Below the pieces are notes generated by a model. It was not told the DNA's origin. It saw nothing but the letters and a program-made list of their open reading frames with translations, and made no database searches. Below, one piece after another: positions 1 through 6,152 of a stretch of 17,209 nt of DNA. Numbering within the stretch: position 1 is the first letter of the stretch; every line of letters starts with the position of its first letter. Source of the stretch: Flavobacteriaceae bacterium UBA5079 (GTDB taxonomy: Bacteria > Bacteroidota > Bacteroidia > Flavobacteriales > Flavobacteriaceae); contig DIAL01000089.1 of the NCBI GenBank assembly GCA_002414705.1, positions 38,352 to 55,560 of the forward strand, read 5' to 3'. The translations under genes were made by a program, and so were the position numbers.

Positions 1-56
1 CCATCATCAACGCTACCTGCTGTAGTAAAACGTAATAATTGATTGTTATCTATCAT
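1..56 (-). CDS. cysN: Sulfate adenylyltransferase subunit 1, CysN (N-terminal fragment, runs off window)
   Basis: Only 18 codons plus two bases lie inside the window. The reverse strand reads MIDNNQLLRFTTAGSVDDG (last Gly incomplete). That matches the usual start of the CysN GTPase, where GSVDDGKST forms the P-loop. CysN is the large regulatory subunit of ATP sulfurylase and couples GTP hydrolysis to formation of adenosine 5'-phosphosulfate by CysD. It sits 75 bases downstream of cysD in the same direction, as expected for a cysDN operon. The ATG at 54-56 is the only sensible start before the P-loop. The rest of the gene, including whether it is fused to a CysC domain, cannot be seen. Confidence 0.88.
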   Translation of the reverse strand, partial: MIDNNQLLRFTTAGSVDD

Positions 57-82
57 GTTTTGTATTTGAATTTTTAAAATGA

Positions 83-101
83 CCTTTAGCTTCGCTAAAG
101 G
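83..101 (-). other. Perfect intergenic hairpin between cysD and cysN
   Basis: Arms CCTTTAGC (83-90) and GCTAAAGG (94-101) are perfectly complementary, 8 bp, with a 3-base loop. On the transcribed minus strand the apex reads GCGAAGC, a sequence known from in vitro work to form an exceptionally stable DNA mini-hairpin. It is followed by a mixed A/T tract, not a clean U-run. It is therefore a weak terminator at best, and more likely an attenuator, a processing or stabilising element, or an unrelated palindrome. It is the only sizeable intercistronic structure in this operon and could set the ratio of CysN to CysD. Confidence 0.5.
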
Positions 102-131
102 TTGAATTTTGAAATTTAACAATTAAAATTT

Positions 132-1037
132 TTAAAAATAACCTTGTCGCTTTCTATCTTCCATAGCGGACTCCGAACGTTTATCATCACTTCTGTTTCC
201 GCGTTCTGTGTTACGCATTCCTGCAACTTCTATAGCAATTTTTTCTAGAGTATCTGCATCCGATTCATCACCACCTGTAATAGTAATATCACCCAAAGTT
301 CTAAATCGAATTTTTTTAGTTACCACCTCTTCATGAGTTTCCAGAATTAAAAATTCGGAATTTGGTATCCATGTACCATCACGCTTTACAACTTCGCGCT
401 CATGTGCAAAATATAAAGATGGAATAGCAATATTTTCTCTTTTTATATAATTCCAAACATCCATTTCAGTCCAGTTACTAATAGGAAAAGCTCTAAAATG
501 TTCGCCTTGAAAATGCTTACCGTTAAATATATTCCATAATTCAGGACGTTGATTTTTAGGGTCCCATTGTCCAAAATCGTCTCTGTGTGAAAAGAAACGT
601 TCTTTGGCACGTGCTTTCTCTTCATCACGACGTCCGCCACCAATGGCGCAATCTATTTTATTAGATTCTATAGCATCTAGAAGCGTTGTAATCTGTAGCG
701 CATTTCTTGTGGCATTTTTACCTTTTTCTTCAGTTACACGACCATCATCAATAGATTCTTGAACGGATCCCACTATAAGATCAACTCCTAATTCCTCTAT
801 TATATCATCTCTAAATTGAATGGTTTCCGGAAAATTATGACCGGTATCCACGTGCATTAATGGGAATGGGATTTTAGCAGGATAAAAAGCTTTTTTAGCC
901 AAATGGGTTATCAAAATGGAATCTTTACCACCTGAAAACATGATTACTGGATTTTCAAATTGCGCCCAAACTTCGCGTAAAATAAAAATGGCCTCACTTT
1001 CTAACTCGTCTAAATAATTTAAATAATATTTACTCAT
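132..1037 (-). CDS. cysD: Sulfate adenylyltransferase subunit 2, CysD
   Basis: CysD is the catalytic subunit of the heterodimeric ATP sulfurylase that makes adenosine 5'-phosphosulfate from ATP and sulfate in the cytoplasm. The 301-aa length equals that of typical CysD. It carries the PP-loop SGGKDS at residues 35-40, the VDTGHNFPET segment (about 63-72), the GGGRRDEEKARAKER block (about 133-147), and the characteristic C-terminus with the TERG, SESAMEDRK and GYF signatures. These all mark CysD, not the related PAPS reductase CysH. The ATG at 1037 shares one base with the stop of the upstream lipoprotein gene (TAATG), so translation is probably coupled. cysN follows after a short spacer with a hairpin. 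No key residue is missing. Confidence 0.97.
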   Translation of the reverse strand: MSKYYLNYLDELESEAIFILREVWAQFENPVIMFSGGKDSILITHLAKKAFYPAKIPFPLMHVDTGHNFPETIQFRDDIIEELGVDLIVGSVQESIDDGRVTEEKGKNATRNALQITTLLDAIESNKIDCAIGGGRRDEEKARAKERFFSHRDDFGQWDPKNQRPELWNIFNGKHFQGEHFRAFPISNWTEMDVWNYIKRENIAIPSLYFAHEREVVKRDGTWIPNSEFLILETHEEVVTKKIRFRTLGDITITGGDESDADTLEKIAIEVAGMRNTERGNRSDDKRSESAMEDRKRQGYF

Positions 1038-1558
1038 TATTTATTGCTTTTATCATCTAATAAAATATCTAATACTTTAAAACCTCCTAAATTACCAGAG
1101 CCTTTCCAATCTTTTCGTTTATAAATATATGCTGAAATACTATCAAAATATTTTACCTCGTCCACTACTTTGGTTGCAATAATATATTTGCTTCCATCAA
1201 TTTCTGATAAAACAGGCTCGAATGTCATTAACAAAGGCTTTTTTAAATTTCTATCAAAGCCACGAATACCTAAACTATAAGCTTCAACCGTTTCATTTGT
1301 TGTACTGTCATTTAATTTAAACACAAACCCTATAAGACTATCATTTGTTTTTTGAATCCCAAATTTTTCAACTTTATAATTATCTAAAAATCGCTCATTT
1401 ACGTCTCTATAGTCTAAAAGTGATTGTTCAAAAGACACTGCTTCCGGTTTCGTCGAGTCTGAAACTGTTTCATTAACATCAGCATTCTCATTATTCTTAT
1501 CCGATTTACAAGCTATAAAAGTAATAGCTATTAATAAAATAAAAATTCCTTTTTTCAT
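1037..1558 (-). CDS. Small putative lipoprotein within the sulfate-activation operon, function unknown
   Basis: I do not recognise the family of this 173-aa protein. It starts with a type II signal peptide: MKKG, a hydrophobic stretch (residues 5-15) and then F-I-A-C, so Cys17 is the likely lipidated residue. The -3 position is Phe instead of the usual Leu, so the lipobox is imperfect. After the Cys comes a charged, Asn/Asp/Glu-rich linker (about 18-40). The remaining soluble domain of about 130 residues has no obvious catalytic motif. The gene lies between cysC (3-base gap) and cysD (one-base overlap), so it is almost certainly co-transcribed and dose-matched with PAPS synthesis. A cell-envelope role linked to sulfate or to the sulfated product is an inference from position only. 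Confidence 0.8.
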   Translation of the reverse strand: MKKGIFILLIAITFIACKSDKNNENADVNETVSDSTKPEAVSFEQSLLDYRDVNERFLDNYKVEKFGIQKTNDSLIGFVFKLNDSTTNETVEAYSLGIRGFDRNLKKPLLMTFEPVLSEIDGSKYIIATKVVDEVKYFDSISAYIYKRKDWKGSGNLGGFKVLDILLDDKSNK

Positions 1559-1561
1559 AAT

Positions 1562-2149
1562 TTATAATTTTTGGTTTATAAAATCTACGATGCGTTTTGA
1601 TGCGTTTTCAACGCTTTCGTTTTCGGTTAATATTTCAATATCCGGATTTTCAGGCGCTTCATAAGGTGCTGAAATTCCTGTCATGTTTTTTATTTCGCCT
1701 GCTCGTGCTTTTTTGTAAAGTCCTTTTACATCGCGACGCTCACATTCTTCTATACTCGTATTAACGTAAACTTCAACAAAGTTAACATCTTTAACGATAC
1801 TTTTTATATTCTCACGGTCTTTTTTATAGGGCGATACAAAAGCCGCAAGCACCACCAAACCAGCTTCTACCATTAAGTTAGCAGTTTCGGCAATTCTACG
1901 AATATTTTCTGTTCTATCTTCTGGTGAAAACGTTAAATCGTTGTTGATACCTTTTCTAATGTTATCGCCATCTAAAGTATAGGTTTTTATACCTTGCTTA
2001 AATAATTTTTGTTCTACCACATTAGCTATAGTAGATTTTCCAGAACCTGAAAGTCCTGTAAACCATATTAAAAAAGAGTTATGCCCATTTAAACTCCTTC
2101 TATCATTTACTGATATTTGATACTCGTGTGAAATGATGTTTTCTTTCAT
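1562..2149 (-). CDS. cysC: Adenylyl-sulfate (APS) kinase, CysC
   Basis: CysC phosphorylates adenosine 5'-phosphosulfate at the 3' position to give PAPS, the universal sulfuryl donor. The 195-aa length is normal for a stand-alone CysC. Visible motifs in order are the Walker A loop GLSGSGKST (about 32-40), LDGDN (about 59-63), the FSPEDR APS-binding segment (about 74-79), FVSPYKKDR (about 104-112), the CERRD..GLYKKARAGEI lid region (about 135-153), and the TGISAPYEAPENPDI segment near the C-terminus. The ATG overlaps the stop of the upstream DUF2061 gene by 4 bases (ATGA), indicating coupled translation. In this operon, together with CysQ and near a sulfotransferase, the PAPS most plausibly feeds sulfation. 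Assimilatory use cannot be excluded because the rest of the pathway lies outside the window. Confidence 0.97.
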   Translation of the reverse strand: MKENIISHEYQISVNDRRSLNGHNSFLIWFTGLSGSGKSTIANVVEQKLFKQGIKTYTLDGDNIRKGINNDLTFSPEDRTENIRRIAETANLMVEAGLVVLAAFVSPYKKDRENIKSIVKDVNFVEVYVNTSIEECERRDVKGLYKKARAGEIKNMTGISAPYEAPENPDIEILTENESVENASKRIVDFINQKL

Positions 2150-2580
2150 TGTTCTATATTATTACGTTTTGGTAATCCGTAATTAATTCTATACCAAGCG
2201 CGTTCATGAAAGTAATACAATAACATTTTAGTAATAACTTCGGCAAATCCTATCTTTAATGCAGCTAATGGATCGCCCGAAATTATCCATGCTAACGTCA
2301 TGGTATCTAAAGTACCAACCAATCGCCAAGTAACTGTTTTTGCTAAATGCCGCTTTCTACTCTCAAGTGTTTCACCATCTTTTGTTAAGTTTATTTTATA
2401 CCAAACACGTTCGTGCATATAATATAAAATAGTTTTAGTAGTAACTTCTGCAAGCCCAATTTTTAAACCTGCATACGGATCACCTGTAACAATCCACGAT
2501 AATATAATGGTATCTATAGTTCCTATAAACCGCCAGGTAATTGTTTTAGCAATATGTCTTTTATAAGATAAGTCTCCCAT
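2146..2580 (-). CDS. Tandem DUF2061 integral membrane protein
   Basis: This 144-aa protein consists of two copies of a DUF2061-type unit at residues 7-63 and 76-132, joined by a short charged linker. Each copy begins KRH(I/L)AKT, has a hydrophobic stretch containing GT(I/L)DT and the W-I-x-x-GDP motif, then a second hydrophobic segment ending in YY-x-HER-x-WY. The pattern predicts two membrane-embedded segments per copy. The family is uncharacterised. From general knowledge it is often found beside sulfate-activation genes in Bacteroidota and Proteobacteria. Here it overlaps cysC by 4 bases and cysQ by one base, so its expression is locked to PAPS synthesis and PAP removal. A role in sulfate, APS/PAPS or PAP handling at the membrane is inference only. 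Confidence 0.9.
   Translation of the reverse strand: MGDLSYKRHIAKTITWRFIGTIDTIILSWIVTGDPYAGLKIGLAEVTTKTILYYMHERVWYKINLTKDGETLESRKRHLAKTVTWRLVGTLDTMTLAWIISGDPLAALKIGFAEVITKMLLYYFHERAWYRINYGLPKRNNIEQ
2185..2355 (-). repeat. Second internal repeat unit of the DUF2061 protein
   Basis: This encodes residues 76-132. It aligns without gaps to the first unit (2392-2562): by hand count 38 of 57 residues are identical and most differences are conservative (Ile/Val/Leu, Ser/Ala, Thr/Ser, Lys/Arg). The offset between units is 69 residues. The unit arose by duplication and fusion; the nucleotide sequences have diverged more than the proteins, so it is not recent. Confidence 0.85.
2392..2562 (-). repeat. 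First internal repeat unit of the DUF2061 protein
   Basis: This encodes residues 7-63, the N-terminal DUF2061 unit. Residues identical in both copies include Lys-Arg-His at the start, AKT, T-W-R, GT, the Asp-Thr pair, W-I, GDP, LKIG, AEV, TK, LYY, HER and WY. That set is the best list of candidate functional residues for this otherwise uncharacterised family. Confidence 0.85.
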
Positions 2581-3377
2581 TACTTACTTACTAAAAAATA
2601 ACTATTCAGTAAATTCTCTTTATTGTAAGCTAACGGTTTATTCGTTTCTTTTGAAATAACTTGTAGTCCAACGGCATTACATATAGCATGTCCTGCAGCC
2701 GTATCCCATTCCATAGTTGGTGCATAACGCGGATACACATCAGCTTCACCTTCAGCTACTAAACAAAATTTTAAGGAGCTACCTTTAGAAACAATCTCAA
2801 CCTCTTTTCCTTCTGCTATTAAGCAATCTACAAAATCCAAAGTATCCTGATTCATGTGCGATCGGCTTCCAACCACTTGAACCAAATTCGCATTAGCCTT
2901 TTTTGCCTGAATTGGTTTTGAAATTTGTAAAACCTTATCAACTGTAATGTCATGAGATTCCAAATCTGCCTTAAATGCTTCATTTGTATCTACATTTGCA
3001 AAATATAAGGTCTTGGTTGCAGGCACATAAATAACACCTAAAACAGGGTTTCCGTTTTTAACCAACGCAATATTAACCGTAAATTCTCCATTGCGTTTAA
3101 TAAACTCCTTGGTGCCATCAACAGGATCTACAATCCAACAGGTTGCCCAATTTTTCCTTTCAGAATAATCGGTTTGCTTATTCTCTTCAGAAATGATAGG
3201 TATTTGAGTTGGTATTAAAAATGTATTAATAATATCATTCGCTTTTTTATCTGCCTCTGTTAAAGGTGATTTATCATCTTTAATTTCAACAGAAAAAACA
3301 GTATCATAAACATCCATAATAACTTTTCCAGCTTGAAGTGATGCCTCTATTGCTATTCTTAATTCACTCACTATCAT
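2580..3377 (-). CDS. cysQ: 3'(2'),5'-bisphosphate nucleotidase, CysQ (PAP phosphatase)
   Basis: CysQ hydrolyses 3'-phosphoadenosine 5'-phosphate, the inhibitory by-product of sulfotransferases and PAPS reductase, to AMP. With the ATG at 3377 the protein has 265 aa, normal for the family. It shows the inositol-monophosphatase-superfamily metal sites: SEEN with Glu64/Glu65, the WIVDPVDGTKEFI signature with Asp84 and Asp87, and EWDTAAGHAI with Asp225. The frame is open upstream to a TTG at 3389 (4 more residues), but a TAnnTTTG promoter match at 3399-3406 would start transcription almost at that TTG, which favours the ATG. It is the first gene of the minus-strand operon and overlaps the DUF2061 start by one base. 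Its presence as promoter-proximal gene fits heavy PAPS use. Confidence 0.95.
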   Translation of the reverse strand: MIVSELRIAIEASLQAGKVIMDVYDTVFSVEIKDDKSPLTEADKKANDIINTFLIPTQIPIISEENKQTDYSERKNWATCWIVDPVDGTKEFIKRNGEFTVNIALVKNGNPVLGVIYVPATKTLYFANVDTNEAFKADLESHDITVDKVLQISKPIQAKKANANLVQVVGSRSHMNQDTLDFVDCLIAEGKEVEIVSKGSSLKFCLVAEGEADVYPRYAPTMEWDTAAGHAICNAVGLQVISKETNKPLAYNKENLLNSYFLVSK

Positions 3378-3398
3378 TTTCTTTATCAAATTAGTTTA

Positions 3399-3406
3399 CA
3401 AAACTA
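3399..3406 (-). promoter_or_regulatory. Candidate -7 element for the cysQ-DUF2061-cysC-cysDN operon
   Basis: The minus strand reads TAGTTTTG, a full match to the Bacteroidota -7 consensus TAnnTTTG, about 22 bases upstream of the cysQ ATG. No convincing -33 TTG is found at the normal spacing. Matches to this short motif are expected by chance in AT-rich DNA, so the support is mainly its position. Confidence 0.4.
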
Positions 3407-3459
3407 AACAATTTAAATAATTGAAGTGTTTTACCCATAATTAATTTAAATATATACTA

Positions 3460-3467
3460 TAAATTTG
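3460..3467 (+). promoter_or_regulatory. Candidate -7 element for the sulfotransferase-deacetylase operon
   Basis: The plus strand reads TAAATTTG, matching TAnnTTTG. Its last three bases are the TTG that is the first possible start codon of the sulfotransferase gene. If the promoter is real, transcription begins a few bases later and the protein must start at a downstream codon such as the TTG at 3489. No clear -33 element is visible. Together with the minus-strand match at 3399-3406 it marks the 87-base divergent spacer as a two-way control region. Confidence 0.35.
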
Positions 3468-4343
3468 CTAAAGACTAAAACAGTTTTTTTGAAAAAGAAA
3501 AATATCTTATACTTATTGGGTTCAGGTAGAAGTGGCACCACCCTTTTAGCAACCATTCTGAATAGTACCAATGATATATCTACAACAGGAGAATTACATC
3601 AATTTTATACGTATTTACAAAACAAATCTTCCTGTTCATGTGGTGCGCTTCTTAACGAATGTAAATTTTGGAGACTGGTGGTAAAAGATATGGATTTAAG
3701 TAAAGATGAAATCCAAAATTTCCAAAAAAGACAGAACAACGAAGAAGGGCATCGGTATATTCCATCCATTATTCTGGGCAGAAAAGCTAGTGAAGATTAT
3801 ATCCTATCACAAGAAAACCTCTTTAATTCTATCGAAAATCATACCACTAAAAAATGGGTTTTAGACTCATCAAAGTATATTGGACGATTTTTATTATTAA
3901 AACAAATGCCAAGCCTAAAGTTAAAAGGTATTTATGTGATAAGAGATGTTAGAGGCGTTATAAACTCATTTAACAAACAGGTCCAAACGCCCAGAAAACC
4001 GATTAGTACTATTTTATATTATATATTAACTAATTGCTTTGGACAATTGGTTTGTTGGATGAATAAAGATGTCATAAAGGTAAAATATGAAGATTTTATT
4101 GATAATCCTCATGAACATGTACAACGAATTTACAATATTCTTTTAGATCAGAACCATAATGATGATGCTCTTAATGATGTATTTCAAATGCCTCATATTA
4201 TTGGAGGCAATAGATTAAAAAGCAGTAAAACCATTAAAATTAAAAAAGATACGGCTTGGAAAACTACTATTTCCAGACCAAAACAAATACTGTATTATTT
4301 GTTATGTTTGCCTTTTATGCTGCTAAACCGCTATAAACTATAA
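3465..4343 (+). CDS. PAPS-dependent sulfotransferase
   Basis: This cytoplasmic sulfotransferase transfers a sulfuryl group from PAPS to an acceptor, here most likely a glycan or lipid-linked sugar. The 5'-phosphosulfate-binding loop LGSGRSGTTLL lies at residues 18-28 and the 3'-phosphate-binding segment YVIRDVRGVINSF near 155-167. A CSCG-x5-CKFW motif (57-69), seen in many bacterial sulfotransferases, and a DSSK segment near 134 are also present. There is no ATG upstream of the P-loop: the choices are TTG at 3465 (292 aa) or TTG at 3489 (284 aa, starting just before KKKNILYLLG). The second is favoured if the promoter match at 3460-3467 is used. It is divergent from the PAPS-making operon and 3 bases upstream of a deacetylase gene. 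The acceptor cannot be read from the sequence. Confidence 0.9.
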   Translation: MLKTKTVFLKKKNILYLLGSGRSGTTLLATILNSTNDISTTGELHQFYTYLQNKSSCSCGALLNECKFWRLVVKDMDLSKDEIQNFQKRQNNEEGHRYIPSIILGRKASEDYILSQENLFNSIENHTTKKWVLDSSKYIGRFLLLKQMPSLKLKGIYVIRDVRGVINSFNKQVQTPRKPISTILYYILTNCFGQLVCWMNKDVIKVKYEDFIDNPHEHVQRIYNILLDQNHNDDALNDVFQMPHIIGGNRLKSSKTIKIKKDTAWKTTISRPKQILYYLLCLPFMLLNRYKL

Positions 4344-4346
4344 TTT

Positions 4347-5333
4347 ATGAAAATTTATATTACCCTTGATTATGAATTATTTTTTGGCTCGAAAAGTGGT
4401 GGTATTGATGATTGTATTATTAACCCAACAAACGAACTTCTTAAAATCGCGGATCCTCATCAAGTAAAGATTGTGTTTTTTGTCGATGTTGGTTATATTG
4501 ATAAATTGAATGAGTTTAAGGGAAAATACCCAGAATTACAGCAAGACTATAAAAAAATTACCTCTCAAATAAAATCACTTTCAGAAAATGGCCATGGTAT
4601 AGAATTGCATATTCATCCACATTGGGAAAATACCATTTATGATGGCGAAAAATGGATTTTTAATACAAGCCAATACAAGCTTCAAGATTTTTCAAAAAAA
4701 GAAGCCTATGCCATTGTTACCAAATACACTGCTCTTTTAAATAGTATTTCTGGTAAAAAAGCGATAGCCTACAGAGCTGGTGGTTGGAGCGCTCAACCAT
4801 TTTCATATATTTCACAGGCTTTAAAAGATTCTGGAATAGAAATAGATAGTACCACGTACCCAAAAGGTTTTCACCAATCCAAGCATCAGGAATACGATTT
4901 TAGAAACGTAGCGCAATACAAAACTACATATAGATTTGAAAACGATTTAACGGTTGAAGAACCAAACGGTCACTTTACCGAATACCCAATTAGTTCTTAC
5001 AGATTAAGCCCAGTTTTCTTTTGGCGTTTTGCTTTAGAAAAGATTAAGAAAGATAAAAAACATGTATCCTTTGGTAATGGCTCAGCTATTTCAAAGCCTA
5101 AAATAGAAGTGATAAAATTAATGACACGTTTTTCAAATAGTGTGGTATCTATTGATGGTTACAAGGCGTCTTATATAGCAAAAGCGTTTAAAAAGTATAT
5201 AAAAAATACAGATAATAAAGGACATTTCGTGCTCATTGGACACCCGAAAGCCTTTACGCCTTATTCGTTACAAGAGACTAGAAAATTTATTGAAAACGTG
5301 CACAAAAACCATACGTTCAGTATATTTAAATAA
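4347..5333 (+). CDS. Polysaccharide deacetylase-like (NodB/CE4-fold) protein
   Basis: This 328-aa protein has the landmarks of the NodB-type deacetylase superfamily: an N-terminal beta strand ending in TLDYE (Asp8, Glu10), a metal-binding H-x3-H pair in ELHIHPHW (His88 and His92, with His90 between them), and YRAGGWS (about 142-148) as the arginine/substrate motif. The usual TFDD is replaced by LDYE, so Asp8 remains and the second acidic residue is shifted, as in several divergent families that act on sugar intermediates. No signal peptide is seen, so it likely acts in the cytoplasm on a nucleotide- or lipid-linked sugar. It follows the sulfotransferase by 3 bases and is surely co-transcribed. 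Removal of an N-acetyl group is the likely reaction; the substrate is unknown. Confidence 0.8.
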   Translation: MKIYITLDYELFFGSKSGGIDDCIINPTNELLKIADPHQVKIVFFVDVGYIDKLNEFKGKYPELQQDYKKITSQIKSLSENGHGIELHIHPHWENTIYDGEKWIFNTSQYKLQDFSKKEAYAIVTKYTALLNSISGKKAIAYRAGGWSAQPFSYISQALKDSGIEIDSTTYPKGFHQSKHQEYDFRNVAQYKTTYRFENDLTVEEPNGHFTEYPISSYRLSPVFFWRFALEKIKKDKKHVSFGNGSAISKPKIEVIKLMTRFSNSVVSIDGYKASYIAKAFKKYIKNTDNKGHFVLIGHPKAFTPYSLQETRKFIENVHKNHTFSIFK

Positions 5334-5341
5334 GATTCATC

Positions 5342-6082
5342 CTATTTTTTTAGGCGTTCTTTAAAAACCAAGTATAAGAATTTAGAATTACCAACTAAAT
5401 ACCGTTTCCACATACGTTGCGGTTCTTGGGCAAATCTGTAAAACCATTCTAATCCGTTGTTTTGCATCCATAAAGGTGCTCTTTTTACTAAACCAGAAAC
5501 TACGTCAAAACTACCACCAACTCCCATGGTGAAACTAACTTTGGATAAGTGTTCTTTATTTTGATATAAGAAATTTTCTTTTTTAGGTGAACTGATAGCA
5601 ACAAATAATAATTGGGCTTCACTAGCTTCAATATCTTTCGCTATTTCTGGTTCTTCTTCTTTTGAAAAATAACCGTTTCTATAACCTGCAATCAGGTCTT
5701 TACTATATTTTTCTGAATAATGATTGACAACTTTTGAAACAATCTCTTCTTTAGCACCTAAAAAATATACTTTATAGTTTTTTTTATGTGCTAATTCAAT
5801 CAGATTCTCCATTAAATCTATTCCAGCAACACGCTCTTTTAAAGGTTTCCCTAAAACTTTAGATGCCCATACTACAGCCATACCATCTGCATTTATAACA
5901 TCGCAATTATTAACGCTTTCACGCAGTTCTGAATCTGTTTGCAAGGCTACAATCTTACCTGCATTTACCACTACGTGCTGCAATCTATTTCCAGATGAAA
6001 TAGATTCATTAATCAGCATAACGGTTTCTTGCATGGTTAAATTATCAACCTGTGTATTCAGAAACTTAACTCTTGAGGACAT
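5342..6082 (-). CDS. WecG/TagA/CpsF-family glycosyltransferase
   Basis: This 246-aa enzyme belongs to the GT26 family, which adds N-acetylmannosamine or its uronic acid to lipid-linked GlcNAc. Visible motifs are NADGMAVVW (64-72, with Asp66 at the position of the proposed catalytic Asp), ERVAGIDLM (83-91), YFLGA (106-110), LFVAISSPKKENF (159-171), GVGGSFDVVSG (187-197) and a C-terminal aromatic/basic tail EWFYRFAQEPQRMWKRYL that is typical of the membrane-associating appendage. Two genes upstream wecB and wecC make UDP-ManNAcA, so a WecG-type transfer of ManNAcA to undecaprenyl-PP-GlcNAc is the best guess. A strong terminator separates it from wecC, so it depends on read-through or on its own unrecognised promoter. 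It converges on the deacetylase gene with an 8-base gap. Confidence 0.9.
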   Translation of the reverse strand: MSSRVKFLNTQVDNLTMQETVMLINESISSGNRLQHVVVNAGKIVALQTDSELRESVNNCDVINADGMAVVWASKVLGKPLKERVAGIDLMENLIELAHKKNYKVYFLGAKEEIVSKVVNHYSEKYSKDLIAGYRNGYFSKEEEPEIAKDIEASEAQLLFVAISSPKKENFLYQNKEHLSKVSFTMGVGGSFDVVSGLVKRAPLWMQNNGLEWFYRFAQEPQRMWKRYLVGNSKFLYLVFKERLKK

Positions 6083-6096
6083 ATTTATTTTCTATT

Positions 6097-6129
6097 AAAA
6101 AAGGATTATTCAAAATAAGAATAATCCTT
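6097..6129 (-). terminator. Rho-independent-type terminator after wecC
   Basis: The arms AAGGATTATT (6101-6110) and AATAATCCTT (6120-6129) pair perfectly over 10 bp around a 9-base loop. On the minus strand the 3' arm runs directly into further T residues, giving a run of six T. This is the clearest terminator in the window. It should end most transcripts of the rml-wecBC operon before the glycosyltransferase gene. On the plus strand the arm is not followed by a T-run, so it acts in one direction. The stem is AT-rich, so read-through is plausible. Confidence 0.75.
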
Positions 6130-6152
6130 GAATATTTATTTAAATCATGGCT

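Noticed and set aside
443..643. Alternative minus-strand frame inside cysD
   Set aside because: It is out of frame within a complete, motif-bearing CysD and has no family resemblance.
1..3377. Reading the cys operon as certain evidence for sulfation rather than assimilation
   Set aside because: The window ends within cysN, so cysH/cysIJ could follow. Only the nearby sulfotransferase favours sulfation.
5338..5356. CCTA/TAGG pairing around a T-run in the convergent spacer as a terminator
   Set aside because: The stem is only 4 bp and its loop is the T-run itself, so it would not act as a terminator.
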